Below are positions 52,976 through 64,000 of a stretch of DNA of 64,000 nucleotides, piece by piece. The translations under genes and the position numbers were made by a program. Source of the stretch: Eutreptiella sp. 'Long Island Sound 2002' (Eukaryota; Euglenozoa; Euglenophyceae; Eutreptiales; Eutreptiaceae); NCBI GenBank assembly GCA_964036045.1, contig OZ038388.1:34736497-34800496 (forward strand), given 5' to 3'. Below the pieces are notes generated by a model. The model was given only the letters and a program-made list of their open reading frames with translations. It was not told where the DNA came from and did not search any database. Positions within the stretch are counted from its first letter, which is position 1. The number at the start of each line of letters is the position of its first letter.

Positions 52976-53934
52976 CTGGTGGGGCACGGGTCCAAAAAGA
53001 TGCCCGGCGCGCTAACGTTCCCCCAAAAGATCAAGTCGACCACATTTCCCATGTCCCATCTCCCCATGCATGAAATGAGCCTTAGAAAGGAAGCTCTTCC
53101 ATGGAAATGTTGTTGCCCCATGCCATGCTATTGCTACTACATGTCAACCTAAACCCTTGTGGCTCATGGCTTGGTGTGTCCCCGATTCCATTCAGCCCTA
53201 GGTCCACCATGATTCAATTGCTGCACAGTGTGGAAACCATCAAGCGCTCCCCCAATTGCTGCTAACGCTGTGTGACCACCATCACATGCATTGTGGACTC
53301 TGGGTACAAGACCAAATATTGAGACCCTAGTTTACCCTGGTTTGGAGGGTTTTTGTATGTATCCAAGAGTATGTACAAGAGGGTGCAAAATATCCTCAGA
53401 CAAAAGTACAAGCAGATGTGCTCATACCGGGGGGGGGGGGATGTTTGAAATGTGGAATGGCAAAAATTGGTGCGGAGAAAATTGGGCCCCAATTGTTAAA
53501 TACCACAACATGCCAAAGGGTCTCTGTAGAGCAAAGTAAGCAAGCACAACGGGAATGTGCATACCAAGAGCTCTGAAAATGACACCCAGAACAATGGCTT
53601 CGGACCTTAAAATACCACAACACAATTTGGCGCACTTTTATTGTGCCAAATCATTGTTGCACCATTCCAAAATTCTTCCATTCCTAATTCCCCCCAGTAT
53701 TCCCAATGGCATTGGGAGACAACAACAACTCCAAGACGGAGAGAAGTGGCAAGTAATGGTAGCCAAGGTTTACAAGTTGACAGTAGTGGCAAAAATGCAG
53801 AATATGGCTCTTAAGTGGAGAATATTGTAGACCCTCCGTGATATCAAAGAAAAGGAGTGCCTGCCGGTACTGGTCTACCACAGATGGCAGGGAGACGTGT
53901 CGCATGGTGCACATAGTGCGTTGTTTTTTTATGT
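52976..53934. other. no supported gene
   Basis: Short frames only; one G run at 53430-53440. Nothing recognised. Confidence 0.45.
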
Positions 53935-53954
53935 TTCCAGAGAATCCGGTGATG

Positions 53955-54130
53955 AAGTCCTCATTCTTAGAGGCTTCTGAATGCTTCTTAGAGGCTTCTA
54001 GATGGTTGCTGTTACTTCCTGGTAACCTCTTGTTGGCTTCTGGGCGGTGGCTGTTAATTCTTGGTGCATTCTGGGTGGTTGTTGTTAATTTCTGGTTAGA
54101 TGGTTGCTACTAATTCTTGGAGGATTCGGA
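53955..54130 (+). repeat. degenerate ~40-bp repeats
   Basis: Variations on GGTTGCTGTTAATTC.TGG and AGAGGCTTCTGGGTGG, about four units. Related strings lie at 23600, 29800, 39090 and, reversed, 47510-47575. Confidence 0.65.
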
Positions 54131-57100
54131 CGGTTGCCATGAATCCATGGATCACTTTCCCCCGGAGCAGGGAGTTGCACTGACTGTGGTGAAGAGCCGA
54201 ACACAATACTTGAAACCCGAGGTATTGATGTGATAGAAAACATGATAGAGGACAAAGACATGGTAAATCCGATTTGCACCTCATGGTTGAATTGGATGCC
54301 GGCCTGTCGTTCCCACACTGTCAGGTCAGATCAAAACTGTTGCAGCCAAATGATCCCATCCCCACCCCCAGTGTTAGGTGCTGCCCATTGCCCCCTCTTA
54401 TGTGCTGTCCATGCTCCCATGGCTAATTGACCGCCAGCTGGGAACTCTGCTTCATACCTCATACTCAACCTGTCGTTGCAGCACAATGAAGGTGGGGCAA
54501 CAACAACAACACACAAGACCAATTCCAAAACACCATCGGAAACGAACAGGCTTTAAAAATCAAACCACATATGCACAGCACCATGCACAATGCAACAACA
54601 TGCTCTATCAATTCTGTGGCTGCGATGCCCCGACTCATTGGGTGTGAAAATGCATATTTACAAAGTGAAATAAGGATAAGGGTCGATTAGAGTCCGTTTT
54701 TGCGATTGCCACACGTGGAACATGGTAAAAGGCCAACAAAAAACCCCTTGCGTTTAGGATTGAAGGGGGCAATTCTCGATGGCACGTGCACATGGCATGG
54801 CAGGAGGGGAGGGGGGGTGGGGGGCTTGTTGCAATTGAAATCTGAAGATGGGGATGACTCACACTCAATTCCCCATCAGAGATGAGCGGCACAGGACACC
54901 TGCGGAAAGAACCAGAAGGCGCATCTTCTATGAGTCCTTCATAAGGGAAATGTGGTCAGAGGGCACGTGCTTGTGGTCATGTGGTTTCTGGAAATCGAGT
55001 GTTCCAGAACATCTCCCTAATCCAGGGGCTGTGAGCCCTGGGGAAGACCAATGACGGCGGGGGTTGGAGCTGCCTGTTTCCCTCAAATCCAACTGTCATG
55101 TGTGAACCGTAAGGCTGGGCGCCACAGTTTGGGGGTTGTTTGATCGGTGCAAGAGTGAAAGGAGAGGAATAAACTTGCCCAGCTCCTCACTTCCTGTAGC
55201 ACGTAAAGTGACCACAGGTCGTAGCCATCTACAAACAATCCGCCATGCAACTACAGCTACAGGCACCATCTCTTCATTGAATGCAATACACAAACATCGA
55301 CGGTCATACTTCGCCAGGCACGAGCGAGTCCCATTGCGGGGGAAAAGGGATTCGAATAAGAGGGAAACATTCGGTAAGTGTTACACCACTTTGCTGAGCA
55401 ACCAAGTTATTTTTCAACCGCATGACATCCCTTGGCCCATCGCCTCGACCTTCGAGATTTCTACCACTGTGTGCAACGATGTCGTCAAGAGACAGGAAAA
55501 GGGTACGCCTGCACACGGTCGATGAGTTGCAGAGGCCTCTCAGGAGGGTGCGACACCCTCCTGCAGGTGGCTCTCAAGAGGGCACTGAAGCCCTCTACCA
55601 AGGCGCTCAAAGCCGTGTCTGCAATGGGGTCGTTAAATTGGTCTGACAAACTGTGATTGGTAGGGGTGGATGGGGTTGTTGCGATCCAGGCCATCAGATG
55701 GCAGTATGACTCACATTCAGCGGAGAGGAGGAGCAGTACAGCACATGTGGAGAGCTAGGCATGACATTCCTTTTGTGGCCTACTCAAGGAAAATGTGTGC
55801 TTTGGGCCACGAATGCCATATCGTGTGTGGAAACATGAGAGGTAGAGAGGTGAACTGAAACTGTGCCCGCCACCAACAGCAGATTCCAACAGCAGATCCA
55901 GTAACATATGCGTCGTTGCGTAGCCACTCAACCGGGACCATGGTAGCTTCCCCAAACACTCCAGCAACTACCAAGAGATATCTCCCCCGCCCCCACCCAT
56001 TTGCCAAAACACGGCCTTGGCCCTATCACAACAGCCTAATTGACACAGGGTGCTACACCAGCCCCCCGAGGGGATTGCCTGCCATGCAAGTGCACGCTTC
56101 GATGCCTGGACAATGCATGCTGTCGCGCTACGCAAGAGACACATGCACCGCATAGTTCGGACTGCGGACGCAATATTTGTTCCTTTTTGGCACTGTTGTC
56201 ATCACAAAAAGCCAATCCCAAAAGCTTGAGGCTTGAGTCATGAAGTGGGGCATGCTCCAAATCGTCACCACCAACAAAAAATAAGAACTAAAGAACTCTG
56301 GCATACCCTGACGCTCTGAATGCTGCATGTCTCAGGAAATTGGTTGCTGCTTGCTGCTGTTTCGGTGAAAATGGATGGTCCATGCAAAAAAAGTGGATGA
56401 TTAGTGGATGCTGAAACTGAAAAATTGTAATCGCTAGAGAATTACGTGCGTAGCGCACACACTCGTGTGTGTTTCGTGCAAATTTTCTGCGAATTTTCAA
56501 AAAAAAAAAAGCCCAGATTATGGGACGTTAAGAAAGGGGTGATAGCGGAGGAGGCCCTCCTCCCGAAAATGCCAAAGATTCCACAATACAGAAGCAAAGC
56601 AGCATCTGGGTTTCATTGCCCAGACTGCATCAACCTCTCAATTGTTGCAGGAGCCATGGGGATCTCAGCAGAAAGCTGGAAATGCACAGGATCACTGCAT
56701 GGAACAGGCTGTGGTGTAGTGGGCTTGCCCCACATTCTGTAATACGTTGCGGTGGACATATGGGCCCAAGTGGCCTGGTTCAATGCAGTACGCCCCCACT
56801 GTGTGCACATTGAGGCGCAGTTATGGAGGCCTGGTGTGTACAGGCCTCTGGGGAGCCACCATCTGCAAAGTTGCATCCGACATGTTGTGGTCGGGGGTAG
56901 AAATCGACCTTTGGGCATAGAAGTGCTGACGAGCGCTGGCCAAATGCCGCAAAGAGGCAGGCACTGGCTACATATATGCAACAATGGTCGAGGATAAACA
57001 TGTGATAGCAGGCGAGATGGGACGGGCGGACAGCACAGATCATATTGTCAAAAGCAGAACACCGCTAAACTGTAGATGAATCATCTACTCATACCAAAAA

Positions 57101-58170
57101 TTAGGGACATCCATTTTGCAGCATTCTTTAGCGCAGCCTTAGGCAAGGCTCATGCTCATATCCATATCCCCATACAGCACCTCTCTGATGCCACAGAGCA
57201 CACTTTCCTGTATGAGTAGGAGATGCGATGGGGTGGGGTCTCACTGAGATGCCCATGACATGGGGCCGGGCCCGAGTACACAGCAGATACCATGTGGGAC
57301 GGGTGTAAGTCGGCGTTGCCTGAAATGTGGGTATTTTTCCAACCAAATTCATGTGCGTGCATTTGCGCCTGCAAATACCACTTTGGGCCCGCACTGAGAG
57401 GCTCAGGCATGGAGCAACGTTGGAGCACAGCAGAAGCCGCAGGCCAATACAAGCAATGATGGAAAAACAAACAACGATCATTTTTGCGATTTGTGAGGAC
57501 TCTCCACTGAGCCATGGACAAACGCCCACGGCGAGCAAAGAACTAGTGTTGCGATTCGGTACTGCACACGCCCCTGCAGCTCATGTCTGAACAGGGTTCA
57601 GGAGCATTTCAGCGACACAAATCGGGTGCCGACTGCATAGGAACGGCATCACGCCACATTGGACTGAAATACCCATTTTGAGTCAGAAGACAACCTCAAA
57701 ATGGTGCTTAATCTCAGTTGCAGCATTTGAATACGCAATATCTGAGCATCTGCGTGTGCAGATTTGGCCTTACGCTCAACCGTCCTGCCTTGGGTTACAC
57801 AGTTGTTGTATGCGAGACCCTTCCGTATCAAAAAGGGCGTATTTGCGTTAACGTTGGCACACAATGGTCAGGAACTGAAACTGTTATCCATCGCAGCCTA
57901 ATGGCAAATGATGGTTTGTGGTTGGATACTAGCAGTCAGGATAGGACAGGATAGTTATGTTGTGACAGGGCAAAAGTGTTGCAGACGCTCATTGTACACA
58001 CGGTGTCTATTCAACAAAATTGCATGAGGTGCTATAATTCTGTGAAAGCAAAGCTTGGTAGCATTTGATGCAGAAAACTCTATTGCCTTCGGCAGTGCAC
58101 CTCGAAGAGAGGCTGACAGTCAGCCAATCAGTCAGTTAGCCAGGCCAGCAGTCAGTCAGACAGAAACACC
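54131..58170. other. no firmly supported gene
   Basis: Several short protein-like frames occur: minus 55485-55694 (FNDPIADTALSALVEGFSAL), plus 55479-55646 (RDRKRVRLHTVDELQRPLRR) overlapping it, and minus 56613-56880 or plus 56533-56742, which compete. Splice sites could not be assigned, so I call none. A run of A lies at 56500-56510. Confidence 0.35.
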
Positions 58171-58520
58171 CTTGTAAAATCATTATTTTGCCCAATAAGA
58201 CCATCCCCCAATGGATTTTTTGATTCTGAGGCCTATCCCCTCAAACTGGATATCACTTTTTTGAGGGGTGGGGGGGGTCAAAAGTTTTTGCTCAGAAGGC
58301 TCCAAGCAGTGGGGTGGCCCATTGCTGTCACAACAAACGCCGGTCGAATGGTAACGCAGCCAACTGCAAAGTTTTAGGTCGGCGGTTCGAATCCCATTCC
58401 AACTGTCGTCGGCGCCGCCATATTCGCCCGACCGGGGTTCAGACGGCCCAGCAAAAGGTCTGCAATCAGCTGCATTACCATTCGGCCACTGCTTGCCTGG
58501 AGCCAGAAGTTCTCCCACTG
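58171..58520. repeat. tRNA-Cys-like repeat pair in inverted orientation
   Basis: 58171-58410 (plus) is the inverse of 9241-9490. Its tRNA-like unit (about 58345-58405) reads GGTCGAATGGTAACGCAGCC, AACTGCAAAGTT (a GCA anticodon loop as in tRNA-Cys) and GGCGGTTCGAATCCC, a consensus Pol III B box. A second unit lies on the minus strand at about 58430-58505 (GGCCGAATGGTAATGCAGCT, GATTGCAGACC, GGGCCGTCTGAACCCCGG). Acceptor stems do not pair well, so these are tRNA-derived repeats, not genes. Confidence 0.72.
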
Positions 58521-58559
58521 CTTGGGGCCGCGTCTGCCACTGACAAAAAACCCAAACTG

Positions 58560-59345
58560 TGTGCATACCAAACCAATCTAAAAATAGGCCCACTCTAGAG
58601 TGTTGCAGACACAACTATACAATTGGTTTTTGTAATTAGGTTGGATACGGCGTCTACAATCTTGGGATCATCCATCATCATCACCCAAATCCAATCCCCA
58701 ATCAGGGTCACAATTTGAAATTCTCAGGCCAAAACCCACTTTCACACCAAACCAACCTCAAAATAGGTCCACTATACACTTACACTGTTACAGACACAAC
58801 TAGACACAACTGTATAAGTGGTTTTTGGATTCAGCATCTCCAATTTTGAGATCGTCCATCATCCTCATCGTCACGACTTTAGATTCTCAAGCCAAACCAC
58901 ACTTTCACACCAAACAGGTGTCAAAATAAGTCCACAAGAGACTGTTGTAGATTCAACTGCATAAGTGGTTTTGGTAAATTGGTTCCATTTCAATGTCTTC
59001 AATTTGGGGAGCATGCATCATCAGGATCCGAACCCCAAATCCGAATCACGGTTACCATTTAGATTCTCAGGCCAAAACCCACTGTCACACCAAACCAACC
59101 TCAAAATAGGTCCACTCTGCACTGTTACACAACTGTATAAGTGGTTTTTGGGACTCAGCATCTCTAATTTTGAGATCATCTGTCATCCACATCGTCACAA
59201 TTTTAGAATCTGAAGCCAAACCGCACTTTCACACCGAACACACATCAAACTTGTAGACATAATTGCATAAGTGGTTTTGACAAGTTGGTTCAATTTCAGC
59301 ATCTTCGACTTTGGGATCATCCATCATCATCATCCATCATCAACA
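58560..59345 (+). repeat. ~320-bp higher-order satellite
   Basis: CCAAACCAACCTCAAAATAG.TCCAC and TAAGTGGTTTTTGG alternate with a second half-unit (TAAGTGGTTTTG then TTGGTTC.ATTTC). Like half-units are spaced about 305-340 bp. About 2.5 copies. Confidence 0.8.
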
Positions 59346-59347
59346 AC

Positions 59348-60045
59348 CGAAAACCAACCAAGTTTTGCCCACCACGGTTCAAACAAGCCCAAAACGGCGA
59401 TTTGGTAGGCCAACAAGCACCACCTAGAGGGCCTAGTTGTTGCTACATGCTTCCCCATGGGTTTATACCCCCATTGTCACGGAATGATCACCCAACAACA
59501 GCCCAAGGTCGTTGGGTGTCCATTGTCCCCAGGCTTGTCCAGAAATTGCGATTCTTTGGCCAACCCATAATGGTCTAAAAACGGCTGAATCCTTACCATT
59601 GGGGCCCATAGGGGTGCTGATCTTAAAAACTTGGAGATAGCAAATGGGACCCCCATCATTGGTTAGGGGGTCCATATGTAGAAGAAAACAGTGGAATGGG
59701 ACCAGGGTCGAACCGACGCACAGTGGTGGCTATAGGCCAACCAAGGTATGCCTGCCACGGTGCAACAAACCCTAAAACAACGCTGTTGGGGGCCAATAAG
59801 CTCCATAAAGAGCCCTAGTTGGCTCCCCTTGGCTTTGTACGTACCCCCATTGTCACCAAATGATCACCCAACAACGGCCCAAGGGTCCCCGGGGTTTTCG
59901 GAGCCGGTGGAGCCCCACATGGGGGGTGATCGTGGAAACCTAGAGATCGCAAAGGGGGGCCTTGTCATTGGTTACGGGGTCCATATAAAAGTAAAAAGTT
60001 GAATGGGATGTGAGTCTGAAACGAAGCATAGTGGCGGCTCTAGGC
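59348..60045 (+). repeat. 376-bp tandem repeat, about 2 copies
   Basis: CCCCCATTGTCAC..AATGATCACCCAACAAC begins near 59470 and 59846, 376 bp apart. Shared flanks GGCCAACCAAG, CACGGT.CAA and GGCCTAGTTG-like text. Between them the minus strand has GTCGGTTCGACCCTGGTCCC, a tRNA 3'-half-like string (about 59700-59720). Confidence 0.75.
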
Positions 60046-60120
60046 CAGCCAAATTTTGACCGCCACCCCCCACCCCACCCACCCCCCACGTACTCCTTCC
60101 ACACCCAGATGCAGGGGGCT

Positions 60121-60285
60121 GGAGGGGTCGAAATCAAAAATTCATTGGGGGATGTTTTTGTCTCCCAAAATGGTGATTTTACAAAGGGTAAACATCCAAT
60201 ATCATACATCGGGTGATGCTTTGCAAATGCCCCCCGCGCTCTCACGCCTGCGCTTCATCTAACAACCCTCTTTTGAGGTGATGGC
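60121..60285 (+). repeat. distal part of the tRNA-Cys-like repeat family
   Basis: ATGGTGATTTTACAAAGGGT, ACATCCAATATCATAC and TCATCTAACAACCCTCTTTT match 9470-9605. Confidence 0.75.
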
Positions 60286-61335
60286 CAGCCAAACATGGCA
60301 TGCAAATCTTGCAACTCCTAATGTTGCTGCAGCTCAGCTAGGTAGAAAATCGTAGGACAGCAGAATCATTCTGTAAATCCAGAATCATTCCATTCTGAAC
60401 ACTTTCTGTTGTGAAATTTCTTGCTGAGACAGCACAAATACAAACGCAACAGTGCAAAATTGCGGATGCCAGAAACATTTTTGCTGCATGTTGATTCATT
60501 CTTTTACACCGGGTTTGATCCCCCTGCAAAACTTGTATTGTACCGACAATCCTCGTAATGGCAGTAGTGGGCGCAACAGCATGGTGAGGCAGGGTTCATT
60601 GGCACGGCTGGGCTGGGCGTATTCGAACTGAAGGGGGGGGGGGGGAGGGGGGGCTGGGTTAAATCTGAGACATGGCAGCGTGCAAGCTTTGATACACATG
60701 CGTCACCTAAAGTGGATGTTGGAACAAGGGGGGGCGGCTTGGCCACAGACAGCCAAACCGGCATGGAAGGTCCAGGGGGGGGGGGGGGACATGGGGAGAA
60801 ACAAAAAATCGTGTGAACGGCCTGCGTGTCCGGGCATGGCATGGGTACTCGGGTACCTCTGCACCTGTCTTCATGGCCCCCCAACCCTATCCCTTCCTCA
60901 ACACGCCGCATGGACCACTGCTGCACGCTCCTGAGACTCCCAGCACTGCCCCATTTTCCCAAGCATCTCCCCAATTTCCACCCATTGCCCTCTCTCCTGT
61001 CCCATTTTACCCATGAGCACGACCCAACTCCTCACCCGGTAGTACCCACGGGAAATGGCGTTTTCCGCCATCTCGGGTACTGTTTCCCTGCAATTTGGGC
61101 AACAATCTCGCATTTCCCCACATTTTTCCTGATTTGCCAAATTCTGGAAGTCAAGGGTCTAAGAATGTCAGGGCACTCAGTGGGTTAAGGGCACTGCCCT
61201 GAACAAAACTCCCCATTTTCTGTTGCTAATTACATTTGAGGTACTTCAAAGTCTGTCAGAATACTCAATGAGATGAGAGCAGTCGGAAATTACCTACACG
61301 CTGCATTTGCCTCGATGCTCAGTCTGTTAGGTCCC

Positions 61336-61393
<58 letters not shown>

Positions 61394-61714
61394 GAGAGAG
61401 AGAGAGAGGGAGACAGAGACAGAGAGAGAGGGAAATCTATGGATGCTGCTGATTTACAGCCGAGAGAGAACCGCCCTGACCTGAGGCCCATCCCCGTTGA
61501 TGAAGGGGTGGGGGTCCTGAGCCCCCCCCCCAACCACTGAGAGACACATGCACCCACCCACACCCACACCCATGCCCACCCAACCACCCAAAGCAGAGCT
61601 TGGACACAACATTGAGCTCAGGGGATACTAAAGTTAAATGTACAGCCCCTCAGACGGTTCTGACAGTCTACTGAAATAAGAGGCCCTTGTCTCGCGGGGG
61701 GGGGGGGGGGGCTG
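60286..61714. other. no supported gene; G runs and (GA)n
   Basis: G runs at 60634-60655 and 60775-60788; (GA)n with GACA interruptions at 61337-61432; poly-C at 61522; poly-G at 61697-61710. Confidence 0.5.
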
Positions 61715-62196
61715 CTACGCAGTTGTGGGCGAGGAGGACGTTGGGTGGGCGATGGGTTTCATGAGTGAACGCTGGAGCTCTGCAGAAAAGTCAGATGTCA
61801 GTGGGGCGGTCAGTGTGCGCAGGACAGGGCCCCACAAAGGGGGGCCGATCGTCAGTCTTCCGGAGATGTCCCCAGGGGATGCTCCGGGGGGTACAGGCCT
61901 GCGTACACCCATTTCCATTCCAGAGCTTGGCACTGCAATATGGAGCGCCTGCAAACAATACAGAGGCCGTGCGGGGGGTGCAGGCAAGCCATATGACGCG
62001 AAGAGAGCCCCTGCACTGCCCCTGCGCACCACAGGTCTCTAGCCTCTCTAGCCCCCCCCATGGGAAGTCTGTGATGTAGTCGGAGTTGTCCATGGCTTCG
62101 ATGTAGTCGGGGTTCCGCACAGAAAAATATATGCTCGTCAGTGGTTACTAACGAGTGGACAGCAGTCCCGCGGCGATAAGTTCTCACCGGCGCCAT
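61715..62196 (-). pseudogene. decayed coding-like region, unknown
   Basis: Minus strand begins MAPVRTYRRGTAVHSLVTTD (ATG at 62196). It shifts by one base near the T run at 62127 into VRNPDYIEAMDNSDYITDFP, then after a G run at about 62056 continues in a third frame (LTSDFSAELQRSLMKPIAHP) to TAG at 61715. Each shift falls at a homopolymer. The plus strand is also open over 61725-62042, so orientation is not certain. No family recognised. Confidence 0.33.
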
Positions 62197-62387
62197 GCAA
62201 GTACCACCCCCCCCCCCCCCAAGGCAGCACGCCTTCAGCAGGACAGCCCTTCAGCACAGGTCCGGATGCGGTGGTTCAACACACACACCGATGTACCATT
62301 CTGCAACAAACGATGGTCAGAGCACGCTAGCCCTCGGTCGGAGACACAACTCCCCCTCGAGTAGGAGTGGGACAGGGGGGAGGTCCC

Positions 62388-62390
<3 letters not shown>

Positions 62391-62419
<29 letters not shown>
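62391..62419 (+). repeat. (CA)n microsatellite
   Basis: About 14 CA units. Confidence 0.95.
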
Positions 62420-62420
<1 letters not shown>

Positions 62421-63172
62421 CTTGCGAGAGCAACAGCACGAGCACTGAAAAATGATGGAAAGCTTGGTGTATGGCGTCATTCACCCAACAGTCGAGCTCC
62501 CGACAGCACCCCTGCCGCATGCCGTCACCTCCTGCAGGCAGCATCACCACCTTCCAAACAGGCCCATCTGTTGCCGTTTTGGGTTGGATTGCTCTGGGGC
62601 CAAAACGCATGAGTCACGTAGCAATTCTGCCCTCTTTTGGGCCCCCGAGAAGGCAGGGTTTACGCAGCAATTCCGCACCCTTTGGGCCCGACAAGGCAGG
62701 GGTGAGGCAGCCACTTTTGATTTTGTTGCGTTGTTACCCTTGTGGAGCCCGGTGTGACAGCTGGAGCAACTACTTACAGCTTCCAAAGGGGGCCCAAGGG
62801 CAGTAGGTCAACGCAGTATTGTCATTCGGGACATGCAGAGGCCAAGAGATGTGCAGGTGCTGTGGGAGTCTTTCCTGCGCTCTACCAGGTGGCCCTCTCA
62901 GAGCCTTTTCTGGTTGCTCTGTTATGCGGGGGTGGGGCGGGGGGGGGGGGGGGCACATGCACCACCCGTACCTCGTCGGGTACTCCCTTTCCAAGCCTCT
63001 GCTGCATTACCCCCCAGTTGCCCTGATAGTTGTGCTGCCAAGTGGTCCTTCAGTCCAGAGGGACTGTGGACATCCCACAGCTTGGGCATCACACACCCCA
63101 GTGTTGCTCGGTTTCAAATGGAGGTGCTGCATACCAGAAGTGGTTGAGGAGGCCATTTGAGGGCATTTGGTG

Positions 63173-63391
63173 AAACCTAGTATGCACGTAGCAAAACCTA
63201 GTATACACATAGCAAAACCTAGTATGCACGTAGCAAAACCTAGTATACACATAGCAAAACCTAGTATGCACGTAGCAAAACCTAGTATGCACATAGCAAA
63301 ACCTAGTATGCACGTAGCAAAACCTAGTATGCACGTAGCAAAACCTAGTATGCACGTAGCAAAACCTAGTATGCACGTAGCAAAACCTAGT
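63173..63391 (+). repeat. 21-bp minisatellite, 10 copies
   Basis: Unit ACCTAGTATGCACGTAGCAA + A, with TATACACATAG variants in alternating early units. Open frames on both strands are due to the 21-bp period. Confidence 0.95.
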
Positions 63392-63494
63392 AAAATGTAG
63401 TGAAACCTAGTAAAAAACTAGTGAACCTAGTAAACTGTTACCTAGTAAAAAAAAAAACTTTTTTTAAAAAACTTTTTTTTACTAGGTTTAACTA
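63377..63494. repeat. palindrome at the end of the minisatellite
   Basis: AAACCTAGTAAAA repeated, then A and T runs and TTTTACTAGGTTT, which can fold back on the CCTAGT units to its left. Confidence 0.7.
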
Positions 63495-63845
63495 CAGACC
63501 CGCCATTTGAGTCATACAATGCAATGTCCATTCAGCACAAAAGAGGCTACTCCTCTCTTCAGGGGCATAATAATATTCATGTGGCCTTGGACATGCACAC
63601 AGCCACCTGCGTGCAGGTTGACACCTGCAGGTCTGTGCCTTGATTCTGGATGAAAGCTTGCGCCCCAAGGGCGTTCACGTTAGACGCGATCACTGACGCA
63701 CCCTCCCACGAGATGCATTGGTAGAAGTGACCGAGAACGTGGGTAGCATAGGTGTCCCCACCCCCCACCCACCCCCTTCATCACTACAACAAACCCACTT
63801 CCAACCCCACCAGCACAAATCACCACCAAAATCATCCCCCTACCA

Positions 63846-63847
63846 CC

Positions 63848-63879
<32 letters not shown>

Positions 63880-63938
63880 CGCCACCACCACCACCACCAC
63901 CACCACCACCACCACCACCACCACCACCACCACCACAA
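63846..63938 (+). repeat. (CCG)n/(CCA)n trinucleotide tract
   Basis: CCG/CTG units followed by about 16 CCA units, in a C/A-rich stretch running to the window end. Confidence 0.95.
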
Positions 63939-64000
63939 TCCCCCTACCACAGCAACTCCATCACTACAACCACAACCACAACAACCACAACAACAACACG

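Noticed and set aside
58345-58405. Functional tRNA-Cys gene
   Set aside because: B box and anticodon-like loop are present, but the acceptor and anticodon stems do not pair properly and the unit is part of a dispersed repeat.

Overview
This window looks like nuclear DNA of a unicellular eukaryote. Protein-like exons end at GT donors or begin after pyrimidine-tract/AG acceptors, there is no bacterial operon structure, repeats are very abundant, and the intact proteins have eukaryotic architectures (C2 domains, AIR9-type Ig-like domains, F-box-like + LRR). I cannot name the species; a repeat-rich protist is the best description. I recognise no rRNA, no intact tRNA gene and no organelle gene.

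Layout. 1-11 kb: repeats, strand-skewed C/A- or G/T-rich blocks, a 0.94-kb imperfect palindrome of a 12-bp unit (4937-5876) abutting a small minus-strand coding region, one copy of a basic proline/glutamine-rich ORF (7.0-7.9 kb) and a tRNA-Cys-like repeat (9.2-9.6 kb). 11.3-14.8 kb: the clearest gene, a minus-strand 1185-aa protein joining a THEP1-like NTPase to AIR9-type and C2 domains. 15-33 kb: minisatellites and decayed transposons, including a DDE transposase with a separate cysteine-rich finger, a hAT C-terminal remnant, a 236-bp satellite array and a 1.23-kb element with 194-bp terminal inverted repeats, with several single exons between them. 34.0-35.4 kb and 44.6-46.5 kb: two minus-strand F-box-like/LRR genes. 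36.0-37.3 kb: a 750-bp insert between 232-bp direct repeats, carrying the second copy of the basic ORF. 39.4-40.4 kb: an M23 (LytM) zinc-peptidase exon behind a (TC)n tract. 48.8-51.7 kb: a decayed LINE-type reverse transcriptase with many in-frame stops, joined to a 162-bp satellite. 52-64 kb: more transposase remnants, satellites, inverted tRNA-Cys-like units and microsatellites.

The four best genes (NTPase/AIR9/C2, two LRR proteins, M23 peptidase) are all on the minus strand but are 5-20 kb apart and show no sign of working together. Most of the rest is transposon-derived or satellite DNA. A set of repeat families recurs across the window (C/G palindromes, the 236-bp family, tRNA-Cys-like units, and the alternating GTGCGCGCAC motif).
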